A DNA stretch of 49,897 bases from the NCBI RefSeq assembly GCF_900100185.1, contig NZ_FNEN01000016.1, positions 1 to 49,897 on the forward strand, written 5' to 3'. Each line of letters starts with the position of its first letter. Position 1 is the stretch's first letter. This document shows, piece by piece, positions 18,085 to 26,328 of this stretch. Both the position numbers and the translations under genes were made by a program. Source of the stretch: Natribacillus halophilus (GTDB lineage Bacteria; Bacillota; Bacilli; Bacillales; Marinococcaceae). The notes beneath the pieces are model-generated. The model was not told the origin of the DNA and did no database searches. It was given only the letters and a program-made list of their open reading frames with translations.

Positions 18085-19110
18085 CTAACTATGGCCATTC
18101 ATAGGAGGAACGAGTAAAAATCCTTTCCCAGCTACATCGTCTTGATCATGGAAAAATTGATGCATACCCATGAGCCAAGCTGAACCCTTAATCATTGTTG
18201 TTACAGATTTGTGCGTATCAAAAGATTCAACTTCAATAATACGTGCTTCAAATAGTGAGCCTACAATGCTTTCATGTACAAATGTGTCCTTTTTTTGCCA
18301 CCTTTGATAATGATGAAGGTTCGCAAGTTTAGCAGAAGTCCCTGTTCCACATGGAGAACGATCAATACCTCCTGGAGGAACAATGACTGTGTTTTTCACA
18401 TGGGCTTTCGGATTGTCCGGAGTTGTAAAAAATTCAACATGGGTTACGCCCTGAATAAATGGTTTTTCAGGATGCTGGATAATGACGTTTTCGTTCACAG
18501 CATTACGAATCCTAATGCCTTTATCAACAATTTCCGGAGCATTTTCTGGTGTGAGGCGTAATCCGAGAGAGTCAGCGTCTACAATCGCGTAAAAGTTTCC
18601 CCCATATGCAATGTCACAGGAAATTGCACCAATATCAGTTACATTGACATTAACGGTTTCCATATGAAATGCAGGAACATTTTTGAACTCAACTGCCTTA
18701 GCTTTTCCATTTTCAATTTCGACTTTTGCTTGAACAAGACCAGCTGGGGTATCCAAATTGATCCACGTGTCAGGAGAAGTCGCTTGTACTACTCCGGTTT
18801 CCACAAGAGCAGTGCAAACCCCTATAGTGTCATGGCCACACATCGGAAGATAACCTCCGGTTTCGATGAATATAACGCCAAAGTCCGCTTCTGGGTGATA
18901 TGGTTCTACTAAGAGTGCGCCTGACATTACATCATGTCCACGCGGCTCATACATCAGTAACCGCCTGATCCAGTCATGTTCTTTTTGAACTTCCAACATT
19001 TTTTCATCCATGGTTTTTCCTTTTAATTTCGGAACCCCACTAAGAACTGTTCTGGTCGGATTTCCTCCTGTATGTGTATCTATAGTGAAAAAAACGCCAT
19101 CTGCTTTCAT
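18085..19110 (-). CDS. Proline racemase / 4-hydroxyproline 2-epimerase (Cys/Cys type)
   Basis: 341 aa with TIDTHTGGNPTRTV, MYEPRGHDVMSG, PMCGHDTIGVCTALVETG and IDRSPCGTGTSAKLA. The two catalytic cysteines are Cys91 and Cys254. In this superfamily a Cys/Cys pair gives racemisation or 2-epimerisation by two-base proton transfer. Its ATG shares an A with the stop of the flavoprotein gene (TAATG), so translation is coupled. Linkage to a D-amino-acid-oxidase-type subunit, a pyrroline-hydroxycarboxylate deaminase-like lyase and a semialdehyde dehydrogenase favours trans-4-hydroxy-L-proline to cis-4-hydroxy-D-proline over plain proline racemisation. Confidence 0.88.
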   Translation of the reverse strand: MKADGVFFTIDTHTGGNPTRTVLSGVPKLKGKTMDEKMLEVQKEHDWIRRLLMYEPRGHDVMSGALLVEPYHPEADFGVIFIETGGYLPMCGHDTIGVCTALVETGVVQATSPDTWINLDTPAGLVQAKVEIENGKAKAVEFKNVPAFHMETVNVNVTDIGAISCDIAYGGNFYAIVDADSLGLRLTPENAPEIVDKGIRIRNAVNENVIIQHPEKPFIQGVTHVEFFTTPDNPKAHVKNTVIVPPGGIDRSPCGTGTSAKLANLHHYQRWQKKDTFVHESIVGSLFEARIIEVESFDTHKSVTTMIKGSAWLMGMHQFFHDQDDVAGKGFLLVPPMNGHS

Positions 19111-20291
19111 TATTGCGTCACCTTTTTCTGAAATCGTTGTAGAGATAAAGGTTCCGGGGGTACAATCAATCCCTTTTCTTCGTTAATCATTTCTGAAACA
19201 AGCTTACCTGTTACCGCTGCCAAACTGATTCCGTCACCTTCATGACCAGCAGCAACATAGAAACCGGGCATATCATCCACTTTAGATACAATCGGTAAAT
19301 GATCTTCCGTCCAGGGACGAAAGCCCGTATATGCGCGAATCATCAGCATATCTTCTATTCCTGGATAAAAGCGGATCGCGCGTCGCGCAATAGTTTGTAC
19401 GACACGATGATTGACAGCGCTATCAAAACCAATGAATTCTCGGCTGCTTCCGATGAGAAAGTTTTGGCTCTCCGTCGGTTCAAAGACAAGCGCTACACCG
19501 TATCGTTCTGTTTCTTCATCAACTTGCCGTTCACCGCCAAATTTAGACATCAAGTATCCGAACTCCATCACTTTTCTTTCTCCAACAGGTTGGGAGCGTG
19601 AGGATACTAAGATATGTCCTTTTCGGGGATAAATAGGAATATCCAAACCGACCATTGCTCCAATTTCTCGCGCCCATACACCAGCGGCATTTACAACCTT
19701 TTGGGCATGTACTGCCCCATCTGTTGTATCTATTTTAAAATGCCAATCATTTAGATGTTGAATGTCTTTGACCTCAGTATGAGTGTGTAGTTGACACCCA
19801 AAGTTCATTGCTTCTTCCATAAGAGCATAAGTGAGCAAATACGGGTTCACAGTTGCATCGGATGCACACTCAAGGCCTCCCGGCAGATGGTCAGAGAAGT
19901 AAGGAGATTCCTGGTGAATGTCCTCCCGATCAAGCATCCGAAAAGGCAGTCCGGCATCCTTCTGTAGTTGAACCCATTTTTCTGCAGCTTCCATTTCCTG
20001 TTCTGATTCGCACACAAGAATACTCCCCGGATTTCTGTATTCAAAAGGTAATGTTAATTCTTCCGATAATTTTTTGACCAGATGTTGACTTTGCAAGGAC
20101 ATTTGGCTATCGAATCCCGGATCTTTATCAATGGCTAGAATATTGCCATCACATTTGGAAGATGTCCCACTAGCTACGTCGCCTCGATCAAGAACTGTAA
20201 CCGTGTTTCCAGCTTTCCCAAGATAATAAGCGATTGCAGCTCCTATAATCCCTCCACCAATAATAGCAATTTCTGTATTCGTATCCGACAA
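19110..20291 (-). CDS. D-hydroxyproline dehydrogenase flavoprotein subunit (DAO family, HcnC/LhpB-like)
   Basis: 393 aa starting at TTG 20291, which has AAAGGAGG 7 bases upstream. The longer open frame to 20468 would run across the promoter and is rejected. FAD-binding motif EIAIIGGGIIGAAIAYYLG opens the protein, and the C-terminal TGFRPWTEDHLPIV and GHEGDGISLAAVTG are typical of sarcosine-oxidase-beta-like DAO proteins. In known clusters such a subunit works with a 2Fe-2S protein and an FAD/NAD subunit; here those genes lie on the opposite strand at 22178-23973. A sigma-54 promoter stands 36 bp upstream. D-proline oxidation, or oxidation of glycine/opine-like amines, is the alternative. Confidence 0.85.
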   Translation of the reverse strand: MSDTNTEIAIIGGGIIGAAIAYYLGKAGNTVTVLDRGDVASGTSSKCDGNILAIDKDPGFDSQMSLQSQHLVKKLSEELTLPFEYRNPGSILVCESEQEMEAAEKWVQLQKDAGLPFRMLDREDIHQESPYFSDHLPGGLECASDATVNPYLLTYALMEEAMNFGCQLHTHTEVKDIQHLNDWHFKIDTTDGAVHAQKVVNAAGVWAREIGAMVGLDIPIYPRKGHILVSSRSQPVGERKVMEFGYLMSKFGGERQVDEETERYGVALVFEPTESQNFLIGSSREFIGFDSAVNHRVVQTIARRAIRFYPGIEDMLMIRAYTGFRPWTEDHLPIVSKVDDMPGFYVAAGHEGDGISLAAVTGKLVSEMINEEKGLIVPPEPLSLQRFQKKVTQ

Positions 20292-20326
20292 GAAGAACCT
20301 CCTTTCTGACTCACTATCTCTAATAA

Positions 20327-20343
20327 TGCAATGTTCATGCCAA
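20327..20343 (-). promoter_or_regulatory. Sigma-54 (-24/-12) promoter of the flavoprotein-racemase operon
   Basis: Minus-strand TTGGCATGAACATTGCA has GG and GC separated by exactly ten bases, as the SigL consensus requires. It lies 36 bp before the TTG start, and the divergent gene encodes a sigma-54 activator. Confidence 0.85.
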
Positions 20344-20349
20344 TTGGCA

Positions 20350-20398
20350 ACCATACTTTTTTTATTGTAATTTTGGCAGCTAATATAAACAGTATGGT
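20350..20398. promoter_or_regulatory. Candidate activator sites in the divergent intergenic region
   Basis: ACCATACT (20350-20357) and AGTATGGT (20391-20398) form an inverted pair, 41 bp centre to centre. They lie just upstream of the minus-strand -24/-12 element and before the activator gene. The AGTATG core recurs in a palindrome before the lyase gene at 27358-27374. Placing is closer to the promoter than most enhancer sites, so a role in autoregulation is equally possible. Confidence 0.45.
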
Positions 20399-20466
20399 AT
20401 GATAAAATTGATCGGTGACTAAAAAAATAGACATGCATGTCTAAATTATTTAACAGGAGTTGTATC

Positions 20467-22131
20467 ATGAAACAGTTTCATTTGGATGTAAACCAATTTT
20501 TGAACACTGATATTGACTTACTTGAAATTAACAATTGGGAACAATTGCAAGAGATTAAAAATGGTTTTGTCAATTATAATAATAATTACTATATGATTAC
20601 AGATGGCCTCCTCAAGCAAGCGACGCTTATTGACAACTCTGTGGAATTTCATGTGGCGGCTCATGCCCTTTATGAATATTCGGTTGTACTTGTCGCTGAG
20701 CATGATGAGATTAAGGGGTATTTATCGGTAAACGAAATGCTTCCGCAATTGGTACATCATTACCAAACATTACTTTCCTATTTTACGACTATTACTAAAA
20801 CAAGCGAGGCATCCGTGACGGTTATTAATGATAAGCGGGAGGTTATTCTCTGGACAGAAGGAGCGGAAAGAATCTTTTCTCTTCCTCATGAAAAAATTCA
20901 AGGCGATGACATCACAAATCATTTCGAAGAAGATAAGCTTGCCGTCACCGATGCCTTGTATAGAGGCCAAACATTGCAACAAAGTCATCATCTCCCTCGG
21001 AAGAATGTATTTGTTTTAATCAATACTTCACCGGTGTATGTTAACGGCAAAATTGTTGGCGCTGTCGCTTCTGAAACCGATATAACCAGTCAAGTTAAAT
21101 TAAACCGCGAATTAATGCAGGCATCGGAACGCATCCATCGTTTAGAACAAAATTTACAAACGCTTCAACCAAGCGACGATCCTTTCCGAGAAATCAAGGG
21201 ACAAAGCCCCCCTTTAGAACACACGAAACGTATGATTGAAAAATTAAGATACACAGATGTGTCGGTTTTGATTTTAGGTGAGAGCGGGGTTGGCAAAGAG
21301 CTTTTCGCAAAAGCGATTCATGAAACGCGGGAAACCAAGGATAGCCCTTTCATAGCCATAAATTGTGGAGCTATTCCAAATGCTTTATTTGAAAGTGAAT
21401 TGTTTGGTTATGAACGGGGGGCTTTCTCAGGCGCTGATCAAAAAGGGAAAAAAGGTAAGTTCGAATTAGCACGCAATGGAACACTGTTTTTGGATGAAAT
21501 CGCTGAAATGCCTTTAGATATGCAAGTGAAATTATTACGCGTATTACAGGATAAAAAGTACTTTGCCGTCGGAGGTTCTTTAGAGATTCAAGCAAATTTC
21601 CGAGTGATCGCTGCTACCAACCGGGATCTTGATCAACTCGTGGAAGAAGGCCTTTTTCGCGAAGACTTATACTATCGATTGAATGTTGTGAATTTAACCA
21701 TCCCACCATTACGAGAGCGTAAAGAAGATATTGTTCAACTCGTTCATCACTTTTTATATGAATTATCTGTACGATACCATAAACCCATTCCAGATTTATC
21801 TCCTCAATTCATGAACGCACTGTTGAAACACAATTGGAAAGGAAATGTACGGGAATTACGCAATGCTTTAGAACGCCTCGTCGTTTTTTCTAATGATGGA
21901 GAAGCGTTTATGGAAGATTTACCTTTCCTTGCCAAGCAAGAGTCAGTTCCAATGAACAATGAATCCAATGGACAACCACAGACATTGCAAGCTTCTATGG
22001 ATTTGCACGAACGTCAACTATTAATCGAAGCGTTAAAACGTTCGGATTCTAATAAACAACGCTGTGCTACCGATCTCGGTATTAGTCGCGCAACACTCTA
22101 CAACAAGTTGCAAAAACATAACCTTGAATGA
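20467..22131 (+). CDS. Sigma-54-dependent transcriptional activator (PAS-AAA+-Fis)
   Basis: 554 aa from ATG 20467 (AGGAG upstream; the open frame begins ten codons earlier). Order: an unclassified N-terminal domain (1-100), a PAS-like sensor (about 112-210), a short coiled linker, the AAA+ domain (about 240-475) and a C-terminal Fis helix-turn-helix (LGISRATLYNKL). Walker A is GESGVGKE (271-278), the sigma-54 contact loop is GAFSGA (318-323, Ser for the usual Thr) and Walker B is GTLFLDEIAEM. It most likely senses an imino acid or intermediate and switches on the three sigma-54 promoters found nearby. No receiver domain is seen, so it is not a two-component regulator. Confidence 0.92.
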   Translation: MKQFHLDVNQFLNTDIDLLEINNWEQLQEIKNGFVNYNNNYYMITDGLLKQATLIDNSVEFHVAAHALYEYSVVLVAEHDEIKGYLSVNEMLPQLVHHYQTLLSYFTTITKTSEASVTVINDKREVILWTEGAERIFSLPHEKIQGDDITNHFEEDKLAVTDALYRGQTLQQSHHLPRKNVFVLINTSPVYVNGKIVGAVASETDITSQVKLNRELMQASERIHRLEQNLQTLQPSDDPFREIKGQSPPLEHTKRMIEKLRYTDVSVLILGESGVGKELFAKAIHETRETKDSPFIAINCGAIPNALFESELFGYERGAFSGADQKGKKGKFELARNGTLFLDEIAEMPLDMQVKLLRVLQDKKYFAVGGSLEIQANFRVIAATNRDLDQLVEEGLFREDLYYRLNVVNLTIPPLRERKEDIVQLVHHFLYELSVRYHKPIPDLSPQFMNALLKHNWKGNVRELRNALERLVVFSNDGEAFMEDLPFLAKQESVPMNNESNGQPQTLQASMDLHERQLLIEALKRSDSNKQRCATDLGISRATLYNKLQKHNLE

Positions 22132-22134
22132 ATG

Positions 22135-22151
22135 TTGGCATCTTTTTTGCA
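22135..22151 (+). promoter_or_regulatory. Sigma-54 (-24/-12) promoter of the redox-subunit operon
   Basis: TTGGCATCTTTTTTGCA with GG-N10-GC geometry, starting 4 bp after the activator stop codon and 27 bp before the first redox gene. It allows the three redox genes to be induced separately from the activator. Confidence 0.85.
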
Positions 22152-22177
22152 CTTAAGTGATGAGGGAGGTTTTGTTT

Positions 22178-22453
22178 ATGTCTACTTTAATAGTCTGTCG
22201 TTGTGAAGAAGTGAGTCTGGAAACTTTACAAAAAACCGCATATCAATATCACTGCTCTTCCAGAGAATTAAAACTAAGGACACGGGCAGGGATGGGTGTT
22301 TGTGGCGGAAGAAGTTGTCGAATGATGATTGAGCAAATCGCGACCGCGGGAGATAATGAAAAAAATTACGAAACCGAAACCATTCCGTTAAAATATCAGC
22401 CTCCTATACGCCCTGTTCCCTTTGGTGTATGGGGAGGGTTAAGCGATGAATAA
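22178..22453 (+). CDS. BFD-type [2Fe-2S] protein, small redox subunit
   Basis: 91 aa from ATG 22178 (GGAGG 8 bases before; the frame opens seven codons earlier). Four cysteines in the BFD pattern are present: Cys7-x-Cys9 (VCRCEEV) and Cys42-x4-Cys47 (GVCGGRSC). In many amine and D-amino-acid dehydrogenases this domain is fused to the FAD/NAD subunit; here it is a separate gene. It should relay electrons inside the dehydrogenase complex. The stop overlaps the next start by 8 bases. Confidence 0.85.
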   Translation: MSTLIVCRCEEVSLETLQKTAYQYHCSSRELKLRTRAGMGVCGGRSCRMMIEQIATAGDNEKNYETETIPLKYQPPIRPVPFGVWGGLSDE

Positions 22454-22784
22454 ACGTATCTACACTCATCCAATACTGGAAAATTTATCCACCAATGAAG
22501 AAATTTCTTTTTCATTTAACAGTGAAACATTATCGGCATATAAAGGGGATACTATCGCTACTGCCTTGCTTGCCAATCAAATACGTACACTCCGTTACCA
22601 TGAAGAGAGCGGGAGCCCCCGAGGTATATATTGCAATATTGGCCATTGTTTTGAATGTCGAGTTACGGTCAATGATTATCCAGGAATAAGAGCATGTTTA
22701 ACATTGGTTGAAGAAGATATGGTGATAACCAGCGGAAAGAAACTCCCTCAACCATTAAAACATGGAGGTGAGGAGAATGCTTGA
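22446..22784 (+). CDS. [2Fe-2S] subunit of D-hydroxyproline/amine dehydrogenase (HcnA/LhpF-like)
   Basis: 112 aa with ribosome site GGAGGG. The cluster ligands are visible as CNIGHCFEC followed by a fourth Cys (GIRAC), i.e. C-x4-C-x2-C-x11-C, the pattern of the N-terminal ferredoxin-like domain of sarcosine oxidase alpha and of HcnA-type proteins. The segment SAYKGDTIATALLAN is also typical. It forms the gamma-type subunit with the FAD proteins at 22777 and 19110. Confidence 0.85.
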   Translation: MNKRIYTHPILENLSTNEEISFSFNSETLSAYKGDTIATALLANQIRTLRYHEESGSPRGIYCNIGHCFECRVTVNDYPGIRACLTLVEEDMVITSGKKLPQPLKHGGEENA

Positions 22785-23973
22785 TGCTATGATTATCGGA
22801 GCAGGTCCTGCGGGGTTATCAGCAGCTATATCCGCGGCACAACATGGGTTACATGTGGAAATCGTTGATGAATACTATCAACCCGGCGGCCGACTCCTTG
22901 GGCAATTACATCAGGAGCCCGACGGTGAATGGTGGAATGGTATTGAGGAGACTGAGAAATTACTGGAGCAAATAGAATCCTTACATATTACTATTCACTG
23001 CAGCACTTCGGTCTATGACCTACAAAAAGTCAACAAAAAGTGGGTCACCTACACGGATCAAGGGAATTGGGAAAGCCAAGCAGTATTAATAGCTACGGGC
23101 GCTACTGAAAGCCCAACCCCGATTCCAGGTTGGACACTCCCAGGTGTGATGTCGATCGGCGCAGCACAAGTTTTGACAAATGTGCAACGTATACAACCGG
23201 GTGAACGTGGCGTTGTGATAGGGGTGAATGTACTCTCGTTTGCAATCGCTCGGGAGTTGCAACTTGCGGGTGTTGATGTGGCGGGAATGCTTTTGCCGCC
23301 TCCTCATCTTCTTTCTAAAAGTGAGGGTGTGCCTCAAGAAGTTCTCAGTTCTTTGCTCCGTTTTTCACACTTAGCGCCATCGGTATTAATGCACCGAGGC
23401 GCCCCTTTTGTAAAAGGAAGACTCGCAAAAAATCTCGTTACAGCATTTTACCCGGAAAAAGGGATGGGCGTTTGGGGAATCCCTTTGCAATTAAGACGAA
23501 CGGCTTTAGAAATAAAGGGGAAAAATCAAGTTGAAGGGATACGAGTAGCAAAAGTCAATCGCAAAGGAGAGTTGCGTAATGCAATTACACATGATATAGA
23601 TGTTGATTTTGTTTGTATTGCAGGCGGGTTATCTCCACTCGCGGAACTCGCTGCCATCGCAGGATGCAAATTTATCCATGAAGATGCTCTTGGTGGCTAC
23701 GTGCCTGTGCATAATGAAAAGATGGAAACTGCTGTTTCCGGATTATACGTGGCTGGTAATATAACAGGAATTGAGAGTGCTAAAGTAGCTATCTCTCAAG
23801 GGACTATCGCTGGTTTGGTTATCGCAAAATCATTAGGGGCACGTATGATCAACGGAAAGATTAACGAAGCTTTACAAGAAGTAGAATCGAGACGTGCTGC
23901 CGCGACCATACAGTTTCATCCACATGTTATATCTAGTCGGGAGTCGCTTTATAAAACTAAGAAAACTCAATAA
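22777..23973 (+). CDS. FAD/NAD(P)-dependent oxidoreductase subunit (HcnB/LhpE-like)
   Basis: 398 aa from ATG 22777 (GGAGG 8 bases before), overlapping the upstream stop by 8 bases. It begins with the dinucleotide motif MIIGAGPAGLSAA, has the ATGA motif (VLIATGATES) and a C-terminal FAD motif (VSGLYVAGNITGIE). HcnB-type proteins are the second flavin subunit of heteromeric D-amino-acid dehydrogenases. It has no fused BFD domain at its C-terminus; the separate gene at 22178 supplies it. The operon ends in a hairpin 5 bp later. Confidence 0.87.
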   Translation: MLDAMIIGAGPAGLSAAISAAQHGLHVEIVDEYYQPGGRLLGQLHQEPDGEWWNGIEETEKLLEQIESLHITIHCSTSVYDLQKVNKKWVTYTDQGNWESQAVLIATGATESPTPIPGWTLPGVMSIGAAQVLTNVQRIQPGERGVVIGVNVLSFAIARELQLAGVDVAGMLLPPPHLLSKSEGVPQEVLSSLLRFSHLAPSVLMHRGAPFVKGRLAKNLVTAFYPEKGMGVWGIPLQLRRTALEIKGKNQVEGIRVAKVNRKGELRNAITHDIDVDFVCIAGGLSPLAELAAIAGCKFIHEDALGGYVPVHNEKMETAVSGLYVAGNITGIESAKVAISQGTIAGLVIAKSLGARMINGKINEALQEVESRRAAATIQFHPHVISSRESLYKTKKTQ

Positions 23974-23977
23974 TCTT

Positions 23978-24014
23978 GAAAAGCTCACCTTTTTGGATGA
24001 GCTTTTCAATTTTT
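23978..24014 (+). terminator. Rho-independent terminator, possibly bidirectional
   Basis: GAAAAGCTCA (23978-23987) pairs with TGAGCTTTTC (23998-24007), followed by AATTTTT on the plus strand. It ends the redox operon and faces the convergent ProC-like gene. Confidence 0.8.
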
Positions 24015-24046
24015 AAGAGGATCTATGTTCCCGATTCTTCTTATTA

Positions 24047-24742
24047 TCATTTCTTATTCTCTGCATTAATTTCATTTAGCACTTGAAGCGCAAATCCTTC
24101 AAGCGTACCTTCCTTATAATGCTCGATTATGTGTGGGAAAATCGTGTCCATAGCCTTTTTACTATAAGTCTCTGGGTAATTCTTTGCCCCAGCCTCTTTT
24201 TCAAAGCTAATACAGGCTTCGAGTGTCTTCCTAACCGCAAGACGATTCACCTCAGCAACCACATCTTCCTTATCTTCTAACAGTGTTCCGATTTTATCAA
24301 ATAAAAAGCGAACCTCTCGAAATCCTTCTGCATCTAGTGGGGGTTCTGACACAAATAACCCCTCCCCGTGTTCATACAAATCATTTGCATGACCAATGAT
24401 TTTCACACCGTATATTTGCAGGTCAGGAAATTCTTTTTGTAATTCTTTCGTATCAACGAGTGTTGATAAGTTGACGAAAGTTGGTTGTACATCATTTTGA
24501 ATTGTTTTCTGTGCATTTTTTAAAAAAGGAATGATTCCATCAGCTGGCAACGCCAATAAAATCGTCGATTGCCCAAATAATTCGGCTAACTCAACTGCTC
24601 GGACTTTGTAAAAACGCCTGGCAAATTCGGTTGCTTTTTGTGAATTTGGGTGATAAGCCCGAATATGTACGCTCTCACCTTCGAGCTGTCGAGCTAATGC
24701 TGCACCCAGTTGACCAACTCCTACAAGGCCACATGTAATCAA
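24047..24742 (-). CDS. ProC-like NAD(P)-binding protein (pyrroline-5-carboxylate reductase N-domain family)
   Basis: 231 aa starting at TTG 24742 with AAGGAG 7 bases upstream. Residues 1-100 form a Rossmann fold (CGLVGVGQLGAALARQL) like that of ProC and NADP-oxidoreductase coenzyme-F420 relatives; the C-terminal half is helical but shorter than the ProC dimerisation domain (usual length about 270). Its place beside hydroxyproline genes suggests reduction of a pyrroline carboxylate, but the missing length leaves this uncertain. It lies in its own unit, after the terminator at 24826. Confidence 0.7.
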   Translation of the reverse strand: MITCGLVGVGQLGAALARQLEGESVHIRAYHPNSQKATEFARRFYKVRAVELAELFGQSTILLALPADGIIPFLKNAQKTIQNDVQPTFVNLSTLVDTKELQKEFPDLQIYGVKIIGHANDLYEHGEGLFVSEPPLDAEGFREVRFLFDKIGTLLEDKEDVVAEVNRLAVRKTLEACISFEKEAGAKNYPETYSKKAMDTIFPHIIEHYKEGTLEGFALQVLNEINAENKK

Positions 24743-24825
24743 AATATCTCTCCTTCTTTTTGATCGATTTATTCATATTTTGTAGGTAACTAGGATAGTT
24801 CCAATAGACAGAGAATATTAACTAA

Positions 24826-24853
24826 ACCACCGATGATTAATATCATCGGTGGT
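24826..24853 (-). terminator. Strong hairpin after the aldehyde dehydrogenase gene
   Basis: ACCACCGATGAT (24826-24837) pairs perfectly with ATCATCGGTGGT (24842-24853), 4-base loop. It lies 10 bp past the dehydrogenase stop. The T run after it on the minus strand is weak, so it may stabilise the 3' end more than terminate. Confidence 0.65.
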
Positions 24854-24863
24854 TATTTACTTG

Positions 24864-26312
24864 TTATCCGTGTTTAATCGCGCATGTTTTCGTTTCACTA
24901 TAGAATTCCAAAGCCGCCTGTCCTTGTTCCCTTGTATGAGAACTGGACATTTTCATGCCCCCGAAAGGTGCTTGAAATTCGACACCAGCCGTTTCAAGGT
25001 TCACACGTACCATCCCAGCCTCTGAACGCTCAAGGAATTGATGTGAGCGATTCAAATCATTGGTGAAAATCGATGCACTCAAGCCATAATCCGTATGGTT
25101 CGCAATCTCAATGGCTTCGTCAAAATCTTCCGCTTCCAAAAGAACCGCAAATGGCCCGAAAACTTCCTCTTGAGCTAACGTGTGGTTCGCATCTACACCA
25201 TCAACGATGAGCGGGTGGATATAATACCCTTCATAATCACTGGCTATGGTTTGAGCTTCTGCCACAACATTCGCTTCTTTTTTGGCTAATGAAACGTATC
25301 CATTGATCTTTTCGTATTGGTCTTTTGAAGATACCGGACCGAGGAAGGCTTGCTCATCAAGCGCCTCACCGACACGTAGACCCGCTACGGCTGTCTTCAG
25401 TTTGTCTTTTAATGCCGGCATGATTTTCTTATCCGCCACAATGCGACTACTTGCGGTACATTTTTGACCAGCGGATGTGAAGGCTCCACTGAGGATGGCC
25501 GATACTGCTTTATCAAGATCCGCATCCTCCAGGACGACTGCCACATTTTTGCCGCCCATTTCGGTCTGATATTTAATATTGCGCGAGGCACAAATCGCTG
25601 CTGCATGCATCCCCGTCTCCGTCGACCCTGTAAAACTAAGGGCATCAATGTTAGCTTTTTCAAGGAGCGTATTCCCTACTTGACGCCCAGAACCAATCAA
25701 CATATTTATCAGACCGGATGGTAACACCTCTTGAAAAACATTCATTAATTTAGAGGCTGTGAGTGCCGCTTGTTTGGCAGGCTTCCAAACAATAGCATTC
25801 CCACAAATCAAGGCAGGAGCCATTTTCCAAATAGGGATAGCCACAGGGAAATTCCAAGGTGTAATGACGCCTACAACACCGAGGGGTACTCGTTTTGAAT
25901 ACTGGTGTACTTGAGGATCTGTAGCTGGAATGACATCCCCGTCCGAACGACTCCCTTCCGCAGCGTAGTAACGTAGCAATTGGATACCTCTGGCCACTTC
26001 TCCCTTCATTTCCTTGATGGGTTTTCCCATTTCAGAGCTAGCCAAGGTAGCGATATCCTCTTTGTTTTCTTCTAATTTTACAGCCATGTTTTCTAGCGTA
26101 GCCCCTTTTTTCAACCCAGAAAGAGAGGCCCACTCTTGTTGTGCTCGTTTAGCTACTTCAGTCGCTTCTTCGACGACATGACTGGAAACGTCATGAAGAA
26201 TACCAACGCGATCGGCTGTATTCGAAGGGTTGTGGATGGTTGTTGCTTCTCCATCATGTTGCTTCCCGTTAATGACACTATAGCCTTCGTATACTTGAGA
26301 TGTAACTGCCAT
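24864..26312 (-). CDS. Aldehyde dehydrogenase, alpha-ketoglutarate semialdehyde (2,5-dioxovalerate) dehydrogenase type
   Basis: 482 aa, of usual ALDH length, with ribosome site AAGGAG. Catalytic residues are in place: Asn154 (TPWNFP), Glu251 (EMGGKN) and Cys285 (GQKCTASSR); the NAD motif is FTGSTETG. It would oxidise alpha-ketoglutarate semialdehyde to 2-oxoglutarate, the last step of hydroxyproline breakdown. It follows the lyase gene by 16 bp, so both come from the sigma-54 promoter at 27261. Family membership is certain; the substrate is inferred from the neighbour, since related ALDHs act on succinate or other semialdehydes. Confidence 0.88.
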   Translation of the reverse strand: MAVTSQVYEGYSVINGKQHDGEATTIHNPSNTADRVGILHDVSSHVVEEATEVAKRAQQEWASLSGLKKGATLENMAVKLEENKEDIATLASSEMGKPIKEMKGEVARGIQLLRYYAAEGSRSDGDVIPATDPQVHQYSKRVPLGVVGVITPWNFPVAIPIWKMAPALICGNAIVWKPAKQAALTASKLMNVFQEVLPSGLINMLIGSGRQVGNTLLEKANIDALSFTGSTETGMHAAAICASRNIKYQTEMGGKNVAVVLEDADLDKAVSAILSGAFTSAGQKCTASSRIVADKKIMPALKDKLKTAVAGLRVGEALDEQAFLGPVSSKDQYEKINGYVSLAKKEANVVAEAQTIASDYEGYYIHPLIVDGVDANHTLAQEEVFGPFAVLLEAEDFDEAIEIANHTDYGLSASIFTNDLNRSHQFLERSEAGMVRVNLETAGVEFQAPFGGMKMSSSHTREQGQAALEFYSETKTCAIKHG

Positions 26313-26328
26313 ATTTTATCACTCCTTA

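Noticed and set aside
20292-20468. N-terminal extension of the DAO flavoprotein in the long open frame
   Set aside because: It would cover the sigma-54 promoter and has no family similarity; TTG 20291 with AAAGGAGG is a better start.
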